Below are positions 1-9,623 of a DNA stretch of 64,000 nucleotides, piece after piece. The DNA is taken from assembly GCA_963805445.1 (NCBI GenBank), contig CAWDUI010000055.1, positions 124,001 to 188,000 on the forward strand, given 5' to 3'. The notes below the pieces were generated by a model that saw only the letters and a program-made list of their open reading frames with translations, was not told the DNA's origin and made no database searches. Position 1 is the first letter of the stretch. Each line of letters opens with the position of its first letter. This DNA is from JAENVT01 sp963805445 (GTDB taxonomy: Bacteria; Actinomycetota; Acidimicrobiia; Acidimicrobiales; Ilumatobacteraceae). The translations under genes were made by a program, and so were the position numbers.

Positions 1-1018
1 ACACGTAGCCGCCCTCGTGTACGAATACGGTCGGGCGATCGAGGTGCGCCAGCAGTTGACCAACGGTGACGAACCCGTCGTCGGTGACCTGCAACGGGCT
101 GTTGGGGTCGTCCGCTGCCGCATCGACCCCGAGCGACACCACGACCGCATCGGGCCGGAACTGCGCGACGTCGGCCAACAGCGACCGGCAGGCGACCAGC
201 CACACCTCGTCGCCCGAGCCGGGATCGACCGGAACGTTGCGATTGGTGCCGGTGTCGTCGATCTCGTCGGCGTGACCGGCAGTGTGCGGGAACCAACCCG
301 CTGCCGGGTCGACGTGCACCGAGCCGTAGAAGACGGCGGGATCGTTCCAGAAGATCGCCTGTGTTCCGTTGCCGTGATGGGCGTCGATGTCGACGATCGC
401 GACACGCTCGCAACCGTTGGCTCGGAGCTGGGCGGCGGCGACTGCGGCGTTGTTGAGGTAGCAACTCCCCCCGAAGAACGCCGGGCCAGCATGATGCCCC
501 GGCGGGCGGCACACCGCGTAGGCCGCTGCGTGTTGGCCGACAACGAGGTCCGCCGCCGTCGCTGCGGCGTCGGCTGCGGCCTTGGCGCCCGACCACGTGC
601 CCTGGCCGATGCACGTCATCGTGTCCATCGCGTAGAACCCGATCTCGGCACGGATGGTCGCTGCGCCACGACCACGAACTCCCCCGCGTGGACCCGCAAC
701 GGGCGGGAAGAAGTAGGGGGTGACGTACGGGATGCCTGCTGGCGGATCGAGATGACCATCGGCAACCCACCGTTGGTACGCCGTCTGCATGACCCTGAGG
801 AACTGCAGGTCGTGGACGCGTAGCAACGACTCCAGGCCGTGGTCGACCGCTGCGACGACCGGGGCACCTGCCGCAGCGCACGCCGTCGCCAGGATCTCCG
901 CTCGGGCCGGCAACTCATCGCTGGCCTCGGTGACTCCGCACCACACCCCCGTGGCCACGTCGTGCAGCACGTGGTCGGGAGCCACGACCACGGGCATCGA
1001 CAGGTGGCCCCCGTTCAC
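1..1018 (-). CDS. HDAC-superfamily amidohydrolase (acetylpolyamine amidohydrolase-like), 3' end outside window
   Basis: Translation of the reverse strand gives about 339 residues that run off the left edge without a stop. It carries the histone deacetylase superfamily landmarks in order: RPPGHHAG (the His pair of the charge relay), CYLNNAAVAA, DIDAHHGNGTQ (zinc ligands Asp and His), SLGVDAAADDP (a further zinc Asp) and EGGY near the edge. Bacterial members deacetylate acetylpolyamines or other small acetylated amines using zinc; the substrate cannot be told here. I chose the GTG at 1018 because it overlaps the stop of the upstream peptidase gene by 4 bases (GTGA), which implies translational coupling; an in-frame ATG lies seven codons further in. 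It forms an operon with the P1 peptidase gene at 1015-2053. Confidence 0.85.
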   Translation of the reverse strand, partial: MNGGHLSMPVVVAPDHVLHDVATGVWCGVTEASDELPARAEILATACAAAGAPVVAAVDHGLESLLRVHDLQFLRVMQTAYQRWVADGHLDPPAGIPYVTPYFFPPVAGPRGGVRGRGAATIRAEIGFYAMDTMTCIGQGTWSGAKAAADAAATAADLVVGQHAAAYAVCRPPGHHAGPAFFGGSCYLNNAAVAAAQLRANGCERVAIVDIDAHHGNGTQAIFWNDPAVFYGSVHVDPAAGWFPHTAGHADEIDDTGTNRNVPVDPGSGDEVWLVACRSLLADVAQFRPDAVVVSLGVDAAADDPNSPLQVTDDGFVTVGQLLAHLDRPTVFVHEGGYV

Positions 1019-2053
1019 ATCAGGTCCAGCAGTTCGGCGATGGGGAGGGCCTCGGCGACGCGGCCGAGACGACCGGTCGTGGTGGTTGCGCGGAACAGGC
1101 TGTCGAGCACGGCCTCTTCGGTCGCGTCGACCGCAGCCTCGAACAGACCGTTGAGATCGCGGTCCGACAACACCTCACGGCTGACGCGCCCACGGCCGTC
1201 GCGAGGCAGGCGGCTGGTCGTGCTGAAAGCCAGGAAGATCTCACCGCTGCCGTGCGTGGCGACCGAACCGGTGCGGGCCAGGCCGAGCCCGGCGCGCCGG
1301 GCGACGCGCTGGCACTGCGCGGGGAGGATCGGGGCATCGGTGGCGATCACGACGATGCAACTGCCCTCGGGAGCCTCGCGCTCCCCGCTGCGACCGAGTT
1401 CGGCGAAGCGTCGCCCGACGGGCGAACCGTTGACGCACAGCCGCTCCAACGCGCCGAAGTTGGTCATCACGAGCACGCCGACCGTATGGCCGTCGACCAG
1501 CCGGGAGGCCGTGCCGATGCCGCCTTTCCAACCGAGGCAGGTCATGCCTGACCCTGCCCCGATCGCCCCGGCATCGAAGATCCCTCCAGTAGCGCCGGCG
1601 AACGCTTCGGCAACGTGGTGTGGGCGCACGGCCATGGCCGACGGGTCGCTGAGCCACGAGTCGTCACACTCGGCGATCACTGGGATGACCACGTCGTCGA
1701 CCACGCCGGGCACGTCGCTCAGCGTGGCCTCGACGACCCCTTGGTACGCCATGCCGACACTCATCGTCGCGGTGAGCACGATCGGCGTCTCCAACGTGCC
1801 CCATTCGGCGATCGTCAGCGAACCGGTCAGTTCGCCGGCTCCGTTCAGGACGGCGGTGCCGGCGGCCATCGGATGATGGAACAGCGAATCCAACGTGTCG
1901 GGCACGATGCGCCGTCACACCGGTGCAGTGCTCGGCGATCGTGGCATGACCGACACGGAGTCCGTCCACGTCGGTGATCGCGTTGTGCTCACCGGTCGGC
2001 AACGTGCCGATCTCGATGCCGCAGTCCCGCGGGCGGGGGCGCTGCTGCTTCAT
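1015..2053 (-). CDS. P1 family peptidase (DmpA-type L-aminopeptidase/D-esterase), frameshifted
   Basis: The N-terminal part (from ATG at 2053) reads GIEIGTLPTGEHNAITDVDG, then RVGHATIAE, typical of DmpA/BapA. The rest continues in another frame as PDTLDSLFHHPMAAGTAVLN to the stop at 1015. One base around 1911 (GACGGCGCATCGTGCC) separates the frames; removing it gives the expected V-T-A-I-V-P-D. Peptidases of this S58-type family are Ntn-hydrolase-like enzymes that cut themselves before a nucleophilic Ser. A Gly-Ser at the expected place is seen in APEGSCIVVIATDAPIL, and the family block LARTGSVATHGSGEIFLAFS follows. They release N-terminal residues, including D- and beta-amino acids. It is upstream of, and overlaps by 4 bases, the HDAC-like gene. 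The frameshift looks like a sequence error. Confidence 0.85.
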
Positions 2054-2090
2054 CGCGCCGACAGTACAGCGACCGCCTACGGTGCATCCC

Positions 2091-3259
2091 GTGCAGCGCT
2101 ACGACCTCGCCATCGTCGGCCTCGGTGGCATCGGCAGCGCCACCGCATGGTTCGCCGCACGCGGCGGCCAATCCGTGGTCGGATGGGAGCGATTCGACCT
2201 CGGTGGCCATCATCACGGCGCCTCGCACGATCACAGCCGGATCATCCGGCACAGCTACCACACCGCCCACTACGTGGAGTTGACGCGGCTGGCCTACGAC
2301 GCGTGGCGAGAAGCCGAGGCGGAGAGCGGCGAGACATGCGTCCACATCACCGGCGGGATCGATCTGTTCCCCCACGCCGCGGCGATCGACAGCGCGACGT
2401 ATCGACGATGCGATGCAGGCCTGCGACGTGGAGTTCGACGAGCTCACGCCGGCGGAGGTCATGGCTCGCTGGCCTGCCTGGCACGTCGCACCGGATACGG
2501 AGGTGCTGTACCAGGCCAACACCGGCATCGTCTCGCCCGCTGCCACCGTCCCATTGCTGCAACGCCTCGCATCGGAGAGCGGAGCGGACCTGCGCGGCAA
2601 CACCACGGTGATGGCGATCGAGCCCGACGACGACGGCGTGACCATCCTCCTAGCAGGCGGCAACACCGTGCGTGCCGCGCATGTGGTGGTGTCGGCGGAC
2701 GCCTGGACCGCCCCGTTGATCGCGCCGCTGGGCGTCGCCCTTCCGTTGACGGTCACCCGCGAGCAGGTCACGTACTACGGCACCGATTCACCGCAACTGT
2801 TCGGGCAGGGCCGAACTTCCCGGTGTGGATCTGGATGGACGACCCGTCGTTCTACGGGTTCCCGACGTTCGGCCGGCCGGGCGTGAAGATCGCCCAGGAT
2901 TGTGGTGGGCAGCCCGTCGACCCCGATCGTCGCGGCTACGAGCCCGACCCGGAGATCCTGGCGCGCACCGATGCGTTCGCTGCCGAGGCGTTCGGTGCCC
3001 GGCTCGGCCCGGCGACGTCGACCACGACGTGCCTCTACACCCTGCCACCCGATCGCGACTTCGTCGTCGACGCGCTGCCGAGCCATCCGAACATTCACGT
3101 GGCGCTCGGCGCCGGCCATGGCTACAAGTTCGTGGCCTGGTTCGGCAAGACACTCGCCGCTCTGGCCGCGGGCGGCGACCCGGCTGCGACCTCACACCCT
3201 TCCGCCTCGACCGGCCGGCACTGACGGACCCGTCGTGGGAAGCAAACTGGTTGGTCTAG
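2091..3259 (+). CDS. Sarcosine oxidase / N-methyl-tryptophan oxidase-type FAD oxidase, three frameshifts
   Basis: The start (GTG 2091) gives MQRYDLAIVGLGGIGSATAW, an FAD Rossmann fingerprint (GxGxxG) at the N-terminus of the DAO fold. Then come the family segments HSRIIRHSYHTAHYVELT (near 2250), QANTGIVSPAATVPLLQ, FPVWIWMDDPSFYGFP, GGQPVDPDR, YTLPPDRDFVVDALP and GAGHGYKFVAWFGK. The end is DLTPFRLDRPALTDPSWEAN, as in monomeric sarcosine oxidase. These enzymes oxidise secondary amines such as sarcosine or N-methyl amino acids, giving formaldehyde and H2O2. The segments lie in three reading frames with switches near 2401, 2805 and 3185. Nothing is missing from the fold, so errors are more likely than decay. 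It diverges from the P1 peptidase gene with a 37-base gap. Confidence 0.8.
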
Positions 3260-3347
3260 GAACCCGCGATTGTCTGCAGCGCGGCTGTGCGCTGGTGCGT
3301 GTGTGTCGTTGATGCTCACCACCAGCACGTCACGACTTGGCCCTCAT

Positions 3348-3845
3348 ATGACCGAACCCACCGAACTCGCGATCATCGTCACCAGCTTCGAGGATCTCTA
3401 TCGCCACGAGTATCCGGGATTGATCGCTGTCGCGACTGCGCTGTCGGGGTACGACGGCGAGGATCTCGTGCAGGACGCGATGCTCAGGGCGATCGTCAAC
3501 TGGGACAAGGTCCGGCGTCTCGAACGACCGGGAGGCTGGTGCCATCGTGTGCTGGTCAACCTGTGTCGCAGCAGACGGCGCCGACGGGTGACCGAAGCGA
3601 GGTTCCTCGCTCGGTTGCGACGAGAGGAACCGTCGACACCGGCGCCGTCGGATGACGTGATGTCGTTCTGGTCGGCAGTTCGCGAACTCCCGGAGCGGCC
3701 CCGTCTCGCCGTCGCGCTCCACTACGCAGGCGACCGGCCGGTGGCGGAGGTTGCACGCATCCTCGACGTGCCGGAAGGGACCGTGCGCAGCGATCTCAGC
3801 CGTGCTCGCTCGTTCATGCTCGGCCGAATGGGGGTCCAGCCATGA
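3348..3845 (+). CDS. SigE-family ECF RNA polymerase sigma factor
   Basis: About 165 residues from the ATG at 3348. Region 2 is seen in FEDLYRHEYPGLIAVATALS and GEDLVQDAMLRAI, and region 4 in LPERPRLAVALHYAGDRPVA followed by IAxxLxxxxGTVRSxLSRA-type helix-turn-helix residues. There is no extra C-terminal domain. Such factors direct RNA polymerase to a small stress or envelope regulon and are normally held by a membrane anti-sigma factor. The next gene starts inside this stop (ATGA, 3842-3845) and encodes a one-pass membrane protein, which is the likely partner. An upstream in-frame ATG near 3312 would lengthen the protein, but the added residues do not look like sigma sequence. Confidence 0.85.
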   Translation: MTEPTELAIIVTSFEDLYRHEYPGLIAVATALSGYDGEDLVQDAMLRAIVNWDKVRRLERPGGWCHRVLVNLCRSRRRRRVTEARFLARLRREEPSTPAPSDDVMSFWSAVRELPERPRLAVALHYAGDRPVAEVARILDVPEGTVRSDLSRARSFMLGRMGVQP

Positions 3846-4865
3846 CCGACCATCCCGATCAGCCCGATGACGCGTTCGAGCAACTGGCGCGCCGAGCGGG
3901 GGCCGCGCTTCGGCGACCCGCGCCTGAAGACGGAGTCGCCCGCCTGGAGGCCGCACGTCGTCGGCAACGGATCGTGCGATCATCGATCGCTGCAGGCGCG
4001 TCCGCGATCCTCGTCATCGTCGGTCTGATCATCGTGACGCTGTCCAACCGACGACTCGGTTTCTCCATCCGGATCAGCCGACACGGTGGCGGTGGCCTCG
4101 TCGACCACGTCGTCAACATCGACAACGACAACGACAAGTGCGGCGGCCTCGCTGAACTTGGCGTACACCTTGTCGGGAGTCGAGGGCCTGGCGCCGAGTG
4201 GGGGTCCAGAGCGGACAGACACGGGTAGCGACACGTCGCTGGTCGCCGTGTGGTCGACGACCGCCGGCGTGACCGACGGATACCTCACGCTCACCGACTC
4301 ATCAGCACCGATCGCAACCACGCCGGAGGGTGACGTCACATCTGTCAGCCTCGACGTTCCGGAAGGTCACGCCTACCTCGTGACCGACAACGGGTTCGAG
4401 TCGTTGAGCAGCGCGACCCGTGTGATGTGGTGGCGCGACGACGGTCGGCTGTGGGTCGTCAGCAACTTCGGCCTCACTCCCGATCGCTTGAAGGCCTTGA
4501 CCCTCGCCATCCAGCCTGGTTCGGGGCTGCCATTCATTCTGCCCGACCCAGGGATGACGTTCATCGGCTTCAACACCGCAGAGGACGGATTCGAGTCGAT
4601 CGCCCAGGATTGGATCCTCGATGGATCGCACCTCATGCTCGCTGTCACGACCGGTGGTCTCGCTCAACAGTTGGCAGATGTGGCGCCGGCGTCGATCGTG
4701 GAGCGCACCATCGCCGGAGTGCAGGGCTACGCGATCACTCTGACCAATGGTCAGGTGAACCTGGCCTGGCCGACCGACAACGCCGACCGGTGGGGCTCGT
4801 TGCGGATCAGCCCTGCGCTCGCAAGTCGCGTCGACGAGATCCTGGCGGCAATCACGCCTCGCTGA
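3842..4865 (+). CDS. One-pass membrane protein cotranscribed with ECF sigma factor (putative anti-sigma role), frameshifted
   Basis: The first about 50 residues are polar and basic (cytoplasmic). A single membrane segment, ASAILVIVGLIIVTLS, follows, then a Ser/Thr-rich linker (TTSSTSTTTTTSAAAS) and an exported domain of about 230 residues ending at 4865. The N-terminal part and the C-terminal part are in different frames, with a switch near 4045-4056; the reconstructed protein is continuous. The topology (short cytoplasmic part, membrane segment, extracellular sensor) and the 4-base overlap with the sigma gene suggest that it controls that sigma factor. I see no zinc-binding anti-sigma motif and no known enzyme motif, so the anti-sigma role rests on context only. 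Confidence 0.6.
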
Positions 4866-4902
4866 GTTCGGCGCTCGTGCGATCCGGACGTTGGGCGCGG
4901 CA

Positions 4903-4919
4903 CGCCCCGCTACGGGGCG
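4903..4919. terminator. Short GC hairpin between convergent genes
   Basis: CGCCCCG, a CTA loop and CGGGGCG form a perfect 7-base stem between the end of the membrane protein gene (4865) and the convergent Rieske operon. No T-run follows on either strand, so it is at best a weak or bidirectional terminator. Confidence 0.35.
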
Positions 4920-4975
4920 CCGGGTTACCAACGTTGCGTCAGACGCAGTGGATCACGCCCGAATTCTCGGTCAGA

Positions 4976-5062
4976 TCAGCGGCGACGGCGGCTGAGGCCC
5001 AGACCTCCGCCGGTCAGTATCAGGACGAGCACGATGATCAACAAGATTGTCAGCATGACCAT
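4976..5062 (-). CDS. Small 28-residue membrane peptide
   Basis: Reverse-strand reading from the ATG at 5062 gives MVMLTILLIIVLVLILTGGG followed by LGLSRRRR and TGA: one hydrophobic helix, a glycine patch and a basic tail. It lies 42 bases downstream of the Rieske oxygenase stop on the same strand and could be the last gene of that operon. Short proteins of this shape (hydrophobic stretch, Gly-rich turn, Arg tail) are widespread and mostly of unknown function; the tail also fits membrane anchoring with the basic end inside. There is no strong ribosome-binding site, so expression is uncertain. Confidence 0.4.
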   Translation of the reverse strand: MVMLTILLIIVLVLILTGGGLGLSRRRR

Positions 5063-5104
5063 TGGCTACCCATTCCCGTCGAGAACGAAACGGTCGCTGT
5101 CCAT

Positions 5105-6218
5105 TCAGCCGTTCATCTTGGTGGTCCACCAGCGGCGGATGTCGAGGCTCGGGTCTTCCATCGGGGCGTACCAACCGTGGTCGAAGGATCGGCTGGCCAT
5201 TCCCCGCTGCACCCGCTCGCAGATCGCCCAATCCTGCAGGTTGACCATGTGCCAGAAGTCGACGGCGTCGGATGGATCGAACTCGACCTTGGCCGCCTCG
5301 TCGGGATGGAACAGCAACTGGCACTCGATCGCCGTGCGGTCGGCGGCAACCGGTTGAAGGATGAACGCGGCCGCGTGATCGCGAGATAGCGACAGCATCA
5401 GGTTCGGGTAGATCAGCTCACCGAAGTGGTTGACCTGTTCGGCGTCGTTGAGCCCGGGAAATGATGCTCGCCTGCTGGTGCCCGAGACGGTGTACGTGTC
5501 GGCGCCCGGCCGATGCGGAATGCCGTGCTCCCAGTCGAGCGCCGCGCCGCCGCGGACACGGAACGAGGGAACGAGGTCGCACAGCTCCGGGTGCACCGGG
5601 CCGCAGTGGTAGCACTCGTTGTAGTTCTCGGCGATCACCTTCCAGTTGGCGTGCACGTCGTACATGATCGACTGGCCGACGACCAACTGATCGAGAGGGA
5701 AGCGGCGCACCCGATCGGCGACCTGGCCGAGCTCGTCGAAGAACGATGCGCCATCCCCGGTCAGGCGCACGAAGACGAATCCGCCCCACTCCTCCAGGCC
5801 ATATCGATGCAAGCTGAACTCGGCGGGGTCGATGTCGTCGACCCACGGCGATGCGCGCAGCGACCCGTCGAACCCGTACGCCCAGAAGTGGTAGGGGCAT
5901 CGGATGACCGACTCGAAGCAGGCTGACGTGACCGATGCAGTGGAATCGACCAGTTCGGTGCCGCGGTGCATGCACCGGTTGGCGAAGGCACGGAGCGCGC
6001 CGAGCGTGATCGCGCACGATCAACACACGCTCGCCGGCCACCGACGCCAGCCGGTACGAGCCGGGCCGGCCGGCGATCGAGTCGGCGCGACCGATGCACA
6101 CCCACGACGTCGCCATCGCCAGCCGCTGCTCGTCGACGAAGACATCGGCGTCGCAGTACGCGGATCGCCCCAGACTTGCTTCCATCAAGCGCTGACGGAT
6201 GGCCGCCGAGTCGCCCAT
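5105..6218 (-). CDS. Rieske non-haem iron oxygenase, large subunit, frameshifted
   Basis: The Rieske [2Fe-2S] ligands are seen as CMH (residues of CMHRGTEL) and CPYH (in VIRCPYHFWAYGFDG). The catalytic iron site is seen in NWKVIAENYNECYHCGPVHP, with the two His and the bridging region characteristic of ring-hydroxylating oxygenase alpha subunits. The sequence resembles the group that attacks quaternary amines (stachydrine, glycine betaine, carnitine), but the substrate is not established. The first about 70 residues (from ATG 6218) and the remainder are in different frames, with a switch near 6008. The start overlaps the amidase gene by 34 bases, so the two are probably translated together. 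No reductase or ferredoxin gene is in the window, so an unlinked partner must supply electrons. Confidence 0.85.
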
Positions 6219-7622
6219 GGCTGGGCGATCTCGAGCTGAGCGGCAATTCGCACCAACACATCTTCACGCCCGAACCCGGCGACCAGTTGCACACCGACCG
6301 GGAGACCTTCCGCCGTCCAGTAGAGCGGCAGGCTGATCGCCGGTTGGCCGGTGACGTTGAACTGTGCGGTGAACTGCAGCAGTTCACGCACGCGCATGCC
6401 ACCTTCGGGACCCGCCAGATACCCGATGGGCGGCGGCGGGGTGGCGATCACCGGCGTCAGCAACAGGTCGTGGCCGGCGCTGCCATCGGCGGGGTACCAC
6501 CACGACAACACCTCACGGCACCACGCCGCTTGCGCGGTGACAGCGAGCAGGTAGTCGGCGGCAGACAGCGACTTGCCGATCTCACCGAAGAACGCGTTGT
6601 CGGGCTCGATGTCGTCGTCGGCGATGGGCCGGCCGAGCCAGCCCTCGATGATGCGCAGATCGTGCGCCGTGTTGGCGGCCACCACGGTGACGAAGCGATC
6701 CTGGAACTCGAGGTCGGCGAGCGCTGCCGGCGACGATTCGTCGAGATGGTGGCCGAGGGACTCCAGCAACTTGACGGCAGCGGCAACGGCTGCTTCACAG
6801 TCAGGGTGCGACGGCACGAGCGGCGAGCGATCGAGCACGCCGATGCGGAGCGCGCCGGGATCTGCCCCGACCTCACCGAGCAGGGGGCGGGCGAACGGCG
6901 GCGCGGTGTACGGGTCGCCCGGCTCGTATCCGGAGATCGCGTCGAGCACCGCTGCCGCATCGCGCACGCTGCGGGTGAGGCACCCTTCGATCGTCGCCCC
7001 CGCCCACGTCTCGCCGATCAACGGCGCGTGGCTGACCCGGCCCTTGCTCGGCTTGAGGCCGACGAGCGCGCACTCCGACGCCGGCACGCGGATTGACCCG
7101 CCACCGTCGGTTGCATGCGCCGACGGCAACGATGCCTGCCGCCACGGCGGCCGCCGAGCCCCCCGACGAGCCGCCCGTCGAGTGGTCGAGGTTCCACGGG
7201 TTGCGTGCCGGCCCGTAGGCCAGCGGCTCGGTGGTGATGGTGCTGCCGAACTCGGGGACGTTGGTTCGCCCGATCGCCACGAAACCCGCTGCGCGGAACC
7301 GTCGGTACAACGCCGAGTCGACCGTTCCGCGGTGATCGACGGCTTTCAAGCCTCGCGACCCGAGGTGGTACGGCTCGCCCTTCATCATGCAGCCGAGGTC
7401 TTTCACGACCATCGGGACACCCGCGAACGGGCCTCTGGCACCCGCTGCTTCGGCAACTGCGGCCTCGTAGCGGGGGTGAATGATCGCGTTGATCTGAGGA
7501 TTGACGCGGCCCGCGGCCTCGACGGCGGCCTCGACCAGTTCGGTGGCCGACACCGATCCGTTGCGAACCAGTTCGGCCTGCGCGGTGGCGTCGAGAGAGG
7601 CGAGGTCATTGGCAATTCCCAT
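6185..7622 (-). CDS. Amidase signature family hydrolase, frameshifted
   Basis: From the ATG at 7622: MGIANDLASLDATAQAELVR, then the amidase-signature catalytic triad. The Lys is in PMVVKDLG, and the cis-Ser and nucleophilic Ser are in STGGSSGGSAAAVAAG. Later blocks include DGGGSIRVPAS, LVGLKPSKGRVS and, near the C-terminus, PAISLPLYWTAEGLPVGVQL. Length (about 478 residues when joined) is normal for GatA-like amidases. These hydrolyse carboxamides to acid and ammonia; substrates vary widely. The sequence switches frame near 7125, just after the nucleophile, with no residues missing. It is first in an operon with the Rieske oxygenase, suggesting that an amide substrate is hydrolysed before or after oxygenation. 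It diverges from the glycerate kinase gene. Confidence 0.85.
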
Positions 7623-7646
7623 GGCGGGCAACCCTAGGCTGCGGCG

Positions 7647-8646
7647 GTGCGCGTGGTTGCAGCGGTCGACAAGTTCAAAGGCACGGCGACCGGCGCACAG
7701 GTGGCGGCCGCCGTCGGGTCGGCGTGTTGGGAGCTCGGTCACGATTGCGTCGAGCTCCCGGTCGCCGACGGGGGTGAAGGCACGCTGGAAGCCCTCGGCG
7801 GCCCGAATCGGTCGTCGACGGTCACCGGGCCCTTGGGCGATCCGGTGATCGCCGAGTGGCGGATGTCGCGCGGCACCGCGGTCATCGAGATGGCCAGGGC
7901 CTCGGGCCTCACGCTGGTCGGAGGGGCGCTGAACAACGACGCGATGGCTGCCTCGACGATCGGCACCGGCGAGCTGATCGACATGGCACTCGACGCCGGT
8001 GCGAAGAAGATCATCGTGTGCCTCGGCGGGTCGGCGACCACCGACGGCGGCTACGGCGCGCTGCGGGCGATCCATGCCCCGCATCGTCTGCGCGGCGTGA
8101 AGCTGCTGGTGGCCTGCGACGTTCGAACCCGATTCGTCGATGCGGCCGAGGTGTTCGGCCCGCAGAAGGGGGCCTCGCCGGCGCAGGTGAAGTTGCTGAC
8201 CGGTCGGCTGCGCCGGCTGGCGCAGATCTACCAGCACGACTACGGCGTCGATGTGCGCGACATCGACGGCACCGGTGCAGCCGGTGGAATCGCCGGAGCA
8301 CTTGTCGCCCTCGGAGGCCAGCTGCTACCGGGGTTCGAATCTGGTGGCCGACGAACTCGACCTGCACGACGCGATCGCCGCCGCCGACATGGTGATCACC
8401 GGCGAGGGCTACCTCGACGAACAGAGCTTCGAGGGCAAGGTCGTCGGTGGCGTGCAAGCGCTGGCGGTGGAGGCCGGCAAACCGGTCGGGGCGATCGTTG
8501 GCGATGCCGCGCCGGAAGTGGCGACGCGCATCGACCACATCAGCCTGGTCGACGAGTACGGCTCGGAGCGGGCACACCAGGAGCCGCTGTGGTGCATCGA
8601 GCGCGCCGCGGCAACGCTGATGCAGCGGCTCACGGCGAAGCGGTAG
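7647..8646 (+). CDS. Glycerate kinase (GarK/GlxK family), frameshifted
   Basis: From GTG 7647 the protein starts MRVVAAVDKFKGTATGAQVA, matching the start of glycerate 2-kinases (DSFKG-type substrate loop, here DKFKG). Next are LPVADGGEGTLEAL (DGGEGT nucleotide/substrate motif), IVCLGGSATTDGG (GGSATxDGG) and DGTGAAGGIAGAL. After a frame switch near 8335 come VITGEGYLDEQSFEGKVVGG (TGEGxxDxQ[ST]xxGK) and GKPVGAIVG. The enzyme phosphorylates glycerate to 2-phosphoglycerate using ATP, feeding lower glycolysis from glyoxylate or serine breakdown. It diverges from the amidase with a 24-base gap and overlaps the end of the convergent LytR-C gene. Confidence 0.85.
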
Positions 8647-9270
8647 ACGAGGAGGCCCCGGCCGGTGTCGTTGCGGTCGTGTCGGTGCCGGCTCATCTGC
8701 GCCAATGTCTTGCCGGCCTTGTCGTCGCCCAGCAACACGACGACCGTGTTGTCGGCGAGCAGCGTCGGATCGGCGAGTTGTACCGGCGTGGGAATGATCT
8801 CGATCGAGGCGACACCCATCAGTTGAGCGACCGACTGGGCCACGGCCTGGGCCTGCGCATCGCCGTCGAGGTACTGGATCTTGGTGATCGGTTCCTTGGT
8901 TGCGCCATTCGTTGGTTCACCCATCGTGAACTGGTTGCCGGCGAGCGCGGTGCTGAGGGTCGCGGCGACCTTGTTCTGATGCGACGAGTTGGCCACGAGC
9001 ACCTTGGCCCCGGTGGTCGTCGGAGTGAACACCGTGGACCTCGGGCTCGGTCGGAAGCGGTGGGAATGTGGTCACTGTCGACGGATCGATCGACGTCGTA
9101 GCCGGCAGGGTGGTGGCCGCGGTGCCGCCGTCGTCGCTGCGGATGTTCTTGAGGATCAGAAACCCGACCACGACCGCGGCGATCGCGATCACGATGGCCA
9201 GCGTCGAGCCCATCGGGGAAGCACCGCTGCCCGAGCGCTTCGGCGGACGGCTCGGCTGTTCGTTACTCAT
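8630..9270 (-). CDS. LytR C-terminal-domain membrane protein, two frameshifts
   Basis: The N-terminal cytoplasmic tail (MSNEQPSRPPKRSGSGASP) is followed by a membrane helix, TLAIVIAIAAVVVGFLIL, and a Thr/Pro-rich linker (TTLPATTSIDPSTVTTFPP). A LytR_C domain comes next, with the characteristic GAKVLVANSSHQNKVAATLS and VVVLLGDDKAGKTLAQM. The proposed end, GTDTTATTPAGASSSTASP with TGA at 8630, needs a switch near 8696; another switch is near 9033. The domain occurs alone or with LCP ligases that attach glycopolymers to the wall, and the isolated form probably acts at the outer face of the membrane. In the uncorrected frame the protein would run 240 bases into the opposite-strand kinase gene, which supports the corrected end. 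Confidence 0.7.
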
Positions 9271-9296
9271 CTGTGCTCCCCCTCATGGTCCCCCGG

Positions 9297-9539
9297 CTAG
9301 TCACCACTGGCCGCGCCCTCAATCATCTCACGGCGACGACGCTCGCGATGACGCCGGAGGCGTCGGACCGTGAGCGGATCGAATTCCAATGCAGCCGGGT
9401 GATCGATCACCTGGTTGACCTCGAGGTTGTATTCCTCGACCGAGCAGGCGAAGCGCGCCCTGATGGCGTCGTAGCGGTGCTCGTCGAGCGTGAACCACGA
9501 CGACTCGAAGCGGATGATCGCCTGATCGCGTTCGCTCAA
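9297..9539 (-). CDS. DUF3263 family protein (actinobacterial)
   Basis: Eighty residues: MSERDQAIIRFESSWFTLDE at the N-terminus, then AIRARFACSVEEYNLEVNQV, and DPLTVRRLRRHRERRRREM near the C-terminus. The order E-R-D...FE-SWW-like...I--RF--S---Y...DP--VRRLRR--- is the DUF3263 pattern, found next to LytR-C genes throughout Actinobacteria, as here (27 bases upstream of that gene, same strand). The function is unknown. The short helical N-terminus and strongly basic end suggest nucleic-acid or anionic-polymer binding, but that is inference. Confidence 0.8.
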   Translation of the reverse strand: MSERDQAIIRFESSWFTLDEHRYDAIRARFACSVEEYNLEVNQVIDHPAALEFDPLTVRRLRRHRERRRREMIEGAASGD

Positions 9540-9623
9540 TGTGTGGAGTTCCGTCAGTCACGGCGCCAAGCCTTGCCGGTGGAGGAGGGTCATTACAAGG
9601 ACCCCCCTACTAATGTCTCGCCG

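Noticed and set aside
838..1876. Long open frame on the plus strand
   Set aside because: It lies opposite the HDAC-like and P1 peptidase genes, whose motifs are clear; the composition is Arg/Pro/Ser-rich without any family pattern.
8409..8629. Continuation of the LytR-C frame into the glycerate kinase gene
   Set aside because: It would overlap an opposite-strand enzyme by 240 bases, and a one-base correction gives a natural low-complexity tail and stop at 8630.
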